The notes under the pieces were generated by a model. It did no database searches, was not told where the DNA came from, and saw only the letters and a program-made list of their open reading frames with translations. The translations under genes were made by a program, and so were the position numbers. From an uncultured Succinatimonas sp. (lineage in GTDB: Bacteria > Pseudomonadota > Gammaproteobacteria > Enterobacterales > Succinivibrionaceae), in contig CALFLJ010000252.1 of assembly GCA_937880335.1 (NCBI GenBank), positions 1-24,364 on the forward strand: a stretch of 24,364 nucleotides of DNA, written 5' to 3'. Positions within the stretch are counted from its first letter, which is position 1, and every line of letters begins with the position of its first letter. Positions 22,385 through 24,364 of this stretch are shown in pieces.

Positions 22385-23263
22385 ATGACTAGAGTTTTGA
22401 TAGTAGGAGCAAAAGGTCAAGTAGGTAGTGAGCTTTGCCCAATTTTATTAGATGAAGGCTATGAGATTGTTGCTACTTGTCACTCTTCATTAGATGTAAC
22501 AAATGAAAATGAGGTAAGTGCTACTATTTCAAATCTACGTTTAGATGCAGTCATAAATGTCTCAGCGTATACACAAGTCGATAAGGCTGAAAGCGAATAT
22601 GAAAAGGCTTACGCAGTTAATGCCAAAGGTCCTCAATATTTGGCCTTAGCCTGTAGAAGTGCTGATATACCTTTAATTCATGTCTCAACAGATTATGTTT
22701 TTGATAAGGTTACAGGAAAACCTCATACTCCATATGAGGAGACTTTTGCAAATTGTGCATATGGTAAGACCAAACTTGAAGGCGAGCGTTTAATTGCGTC
22801 ATCATCCTCTAAATATGTAATTATCAGAACCTCCTGGGTATTTGGCCGTTATGGTAAAAACTTTGTTAAAGCGATTTTTAATAAAGCCCTTACTACAGAT
22901 AATCTTATGGTTGTAACTGATGAGTTAGGAAATCCAACACCTGCACGTGCTTTGGCATATGCAATAGCCAAAGTGTGTACTAAATGTCTAAGTCCAGATT
23001 TTAAGGACTGGGGGATTTACCATTATTCAGGTATGCCATATTTAAATCGAGCTGAATTTGCCCAGGAGATTGTAAAAATTGGACAGAGCTTAGGTAAGAT
23101 CCAGCATGAGGTTAAGGTAAATCCTATTTTAAAGGCTCAATTAGGTTTTGCTGCCAAGCGCCCTGATGATAGTCGTTTAGATTGTGAATCCTTTACCTCT
23201 GTATTTGGTCTTTCTATGCCCATTTGGCGTGATTATATAGAAGAGACCGTGCTTTATGACTAA
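22385..23263 (+). CDS. rfbD: dTDP-4-dehydrorhamnose reductase
   Basis: RfbD (RmlD) is the NAD(P)H-dependent enzyme for the last step of dTDP-L-rhamnose synthesis, which feeds O-antigen or other glycans. The 292-residue SDR protein has the nucleotide loop GAKGQVG (8-14), VINVSAYTQVDKAE, STDYVFDK (101-108) and the catalytic YGKTK (Tyr126, Lys130). Later come RTSWVFGRYGKNFV and the C-terminal RPDDSRLD motif. It stands alone here without rfbA, rfbB or rfbC, which must be elsewhere if rhamnose is made. Its end overlaps the next gene by 8 bp (ATGACTAA), so the two are translationally coupled. Confidence 0.92.
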   Translation: MTRVLIVGAKGQVGSELCPILLDEGYEIVATCHSSLDVTNENEVSATISNLRLDAVINVSAYTQVDKAESEYEKAYAVNAKGPQYLALACRSADIPLIHVSTDYVFDKVTGKPHTPYEETFANCAYGKTKLEGERLIASSSSKYVIIRTSWVFGRYGKNFVKAIFNKALTTDNLMVVTDELGNPTPARALAYAIAKVCTKCLSPDFKDWGIYHYSGMPYLNRAEFAQEIVKIGQSLGKIQHEVKVNPILKAQLGFAAKRPDDSRLDCESFTSVFGLSMPIWRDYIEETVLYD

Positions 23264-24364
23264 ATTAAGTATTTTAGGTTTATCTTTAGTTAGTACTTTA
23301 TTCTTATCATCTTGTACATCTTATCTTACAGACTACAAGAGATCAGATCTACCTTATGTTTCCTCTTACGAGAATGCTCAAAACTACTTAGGTGCGAGTA
23401 TTGATAGGAAATTTTGGGAAAACTTTAGTGATAAAAATCTAAATACTTTAATAGAAAAAGCCTTGGATAATAATTACGATCTAAGAACTGCTTCTGTAAA
23501 CGTTGAGAAAGCCCTGCTGCAGGTTGATATTGCCTCAACAGCACGTCATCCTACTGCAAATGCAAGTTTAGGAAGCAGTGCCCAAAGAGCATTGTCGTAT
23601 CATGATAAAACTCAAAAGAAGTCAAATTTTGATTTAGGATTTTCTTATCAGGTTGATTTGTTTGGCAAAATTGAAGCCCAAAACCTACAGGCTCTTGAGT
23701 CTTATCGAGCTACAGCATATGACTATTGGGCTATGCGTCTTACCATAATAGAAACAGTTGCCACAGCATATTGGCAATATGCATATGCCAAAGAGGCCGT
23801 TTCTTTAGGTGAGATGGATTTAAAAGATTCCCAAAAGCGTTTGACAATGATTAAGAATAAGTACAATGCAGGTGCTGTAGATAAGCTTGATCTTACAAAT
23901 GCTGAGGTTAATCATATAAATGTACAGAGAACTTTAGATAAACGTTTAAATGAACTTACAAAAGCTCGCACAGCTTTAGCTAATCTTTTAGGCACTACGG
24001 CTGATAAGGATTTTGTTGTAAGTTCTTTAGATGATGCAAATATTCCAAGTTTTTCACTTGATATACCTGCAAAACTCTTATCAAGACGTCCTGATTTGAT
24101 GGCAAAAGAGTCTATTTTAAAGAGTTATTATGCAGCTTATGATGAGGCAAAATTATCCTATTTCCCTGACTTTACATTAAGTACTAGCTTAGGTACTGGA
24201 TCTGTTAATTCATTTATAAAATTTTTCTCTGATCCTATTGGAAGTCTAGGTGCTGCAATCACCTTGCCATTTTTGAATTTCAACGAAATTTCTTTAAAGC
24301 AGGAGCAGGCATTAAAGGATGTTGAAATTGCTGATTTAGACTTTGTTTCATCTTATATAAAGGC
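23256..24364 (+). CDS. Outer-membrane efflux lipoprotein (NodT/CusC type), 5' part
   Basis: This TolC-superfamily protein forms the outer-membrane channel of tripartite efflux systems. About 369 codons are visible before the window ends. It starts with a lipoprotein signal peptide with lipobox LSSC (Cys20). Then come the family marks FWENFSDKNLNTLIEKALDNNYDLRTA, YQVDLFGKIEAQN, the helical hairpin (ETVATAYWQYAYAKEAV, YNAGAVDKLDL), and the second-repeat motif LLSRRPDLMAKE. The family duplicates this fold, so only the first repeat and part of the second are present. The nearby macAB pair lacks its own channel gene, and this could serve it, but the overlap with rfbD and the distance leave that unproven. 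Confidence 0.9.
   Translation, partial: MTKLSILGLSLVSTLFLSSCTSYLTDYKRSDLPYVSSYENAQNYLGASIDRKFWENFSDKNLNTLIEKALDNNYDLRTASVNVEKALLQVDIASTARHPTANASLGSSAQRALSYHDKTQKKSNFDLGFSYQVDLFGKIEAQNLQALESYRATAYDYWAMRLTIIETVATAYWQYAYAKEAVSLGEMDLKDSQKRLTMIKNKYNAGAVDKLDLTNAEVNHINVQRTLDKRLNELTKARTALANLLGTTADKDFVVSSLDDANIPSFSLDIPAKLLSRRPDLMAKESILKSYYAAYDEAKLSYFPDFTLSTSLGTGSVNSFIKFFSDPIGSLGAAITLPFLNFNEISLKQEQALKDVEIADLDFVSSYIK

Noticed and set aside
1..24364. tRNA, rRNA, insertion sequences, integrase or attachment sites
   Set aside because: None could be recognised by eye; the only long exact repeats are the CRISPR repeats.

Overview
The window looks like an AT-rich chromosome segment (by eye about one third G+C) from a gammaproteobacterium. 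The evidence is a minCD pair divergent from ycgL, as in enterics, together with RlmI, GloC (YcbL), peptidase T and MacAB homologues. A low-GC Succinivibrionaceae-like host is my best guess, but the sequence does not prove it. No rRNA, tRNA, transposase or integrase was seen.

Left flank (1-4143): the 5' part of minD and all of minC lie on the minus strand, and ycgL and a macro-domain hydrolase on the plus strand. gloC and rlmI follow on the minus strand. Right flank (17809-24364, all plus strand): macA, macB, pepT, rfbD and the start of an outer-membrane efflux lipoprotein.

Centre (about 4434-17634): a complete type III-A CRISPR-Cas locus. All of it reads on the minus strand except the accessory gene csx16. 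In transcription order it has a signalling pair (a Card1/Can2 nuclease and an NE0113-family CARF protein), an AT-rich leader, and a short array of five 37-bp repeats and four spacers. Then comes an adaptation cassette in which cas1 lies between two different cas2 genes. Last is the effector operon cas10-csm2-csm3-csm4-csm5-cas6, closed by a clear intrinsic terminator. csx16 sits divergently upstream of card1 with its own strong terminator.

Inferred operation: Cas6 cuts the array transcript to leave an AUUGAGAC-type 5' handle, and Csm2-5 with Cas10 form the target-sensing complex. The Csm3 RNase aspartate and the Cas10 GGDD cyclase motif are intact. The Cas10 HD motif is degraded (His-Asp reads Asn-Asp), so this complex probably signals with cyclic oligoadenylate but does not cut DNA itself. 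Nucleic-acid destruction would then fall to Card1, which keeps its CARF and PD-(D/E)xK motifs. Csx16 and the NE0113-family protein are candidates for clearing or sensing the messenger. A 12-bp motif shared by the cas2/cas1 promoter region and the card1/csx16 divergent region hints at common control.
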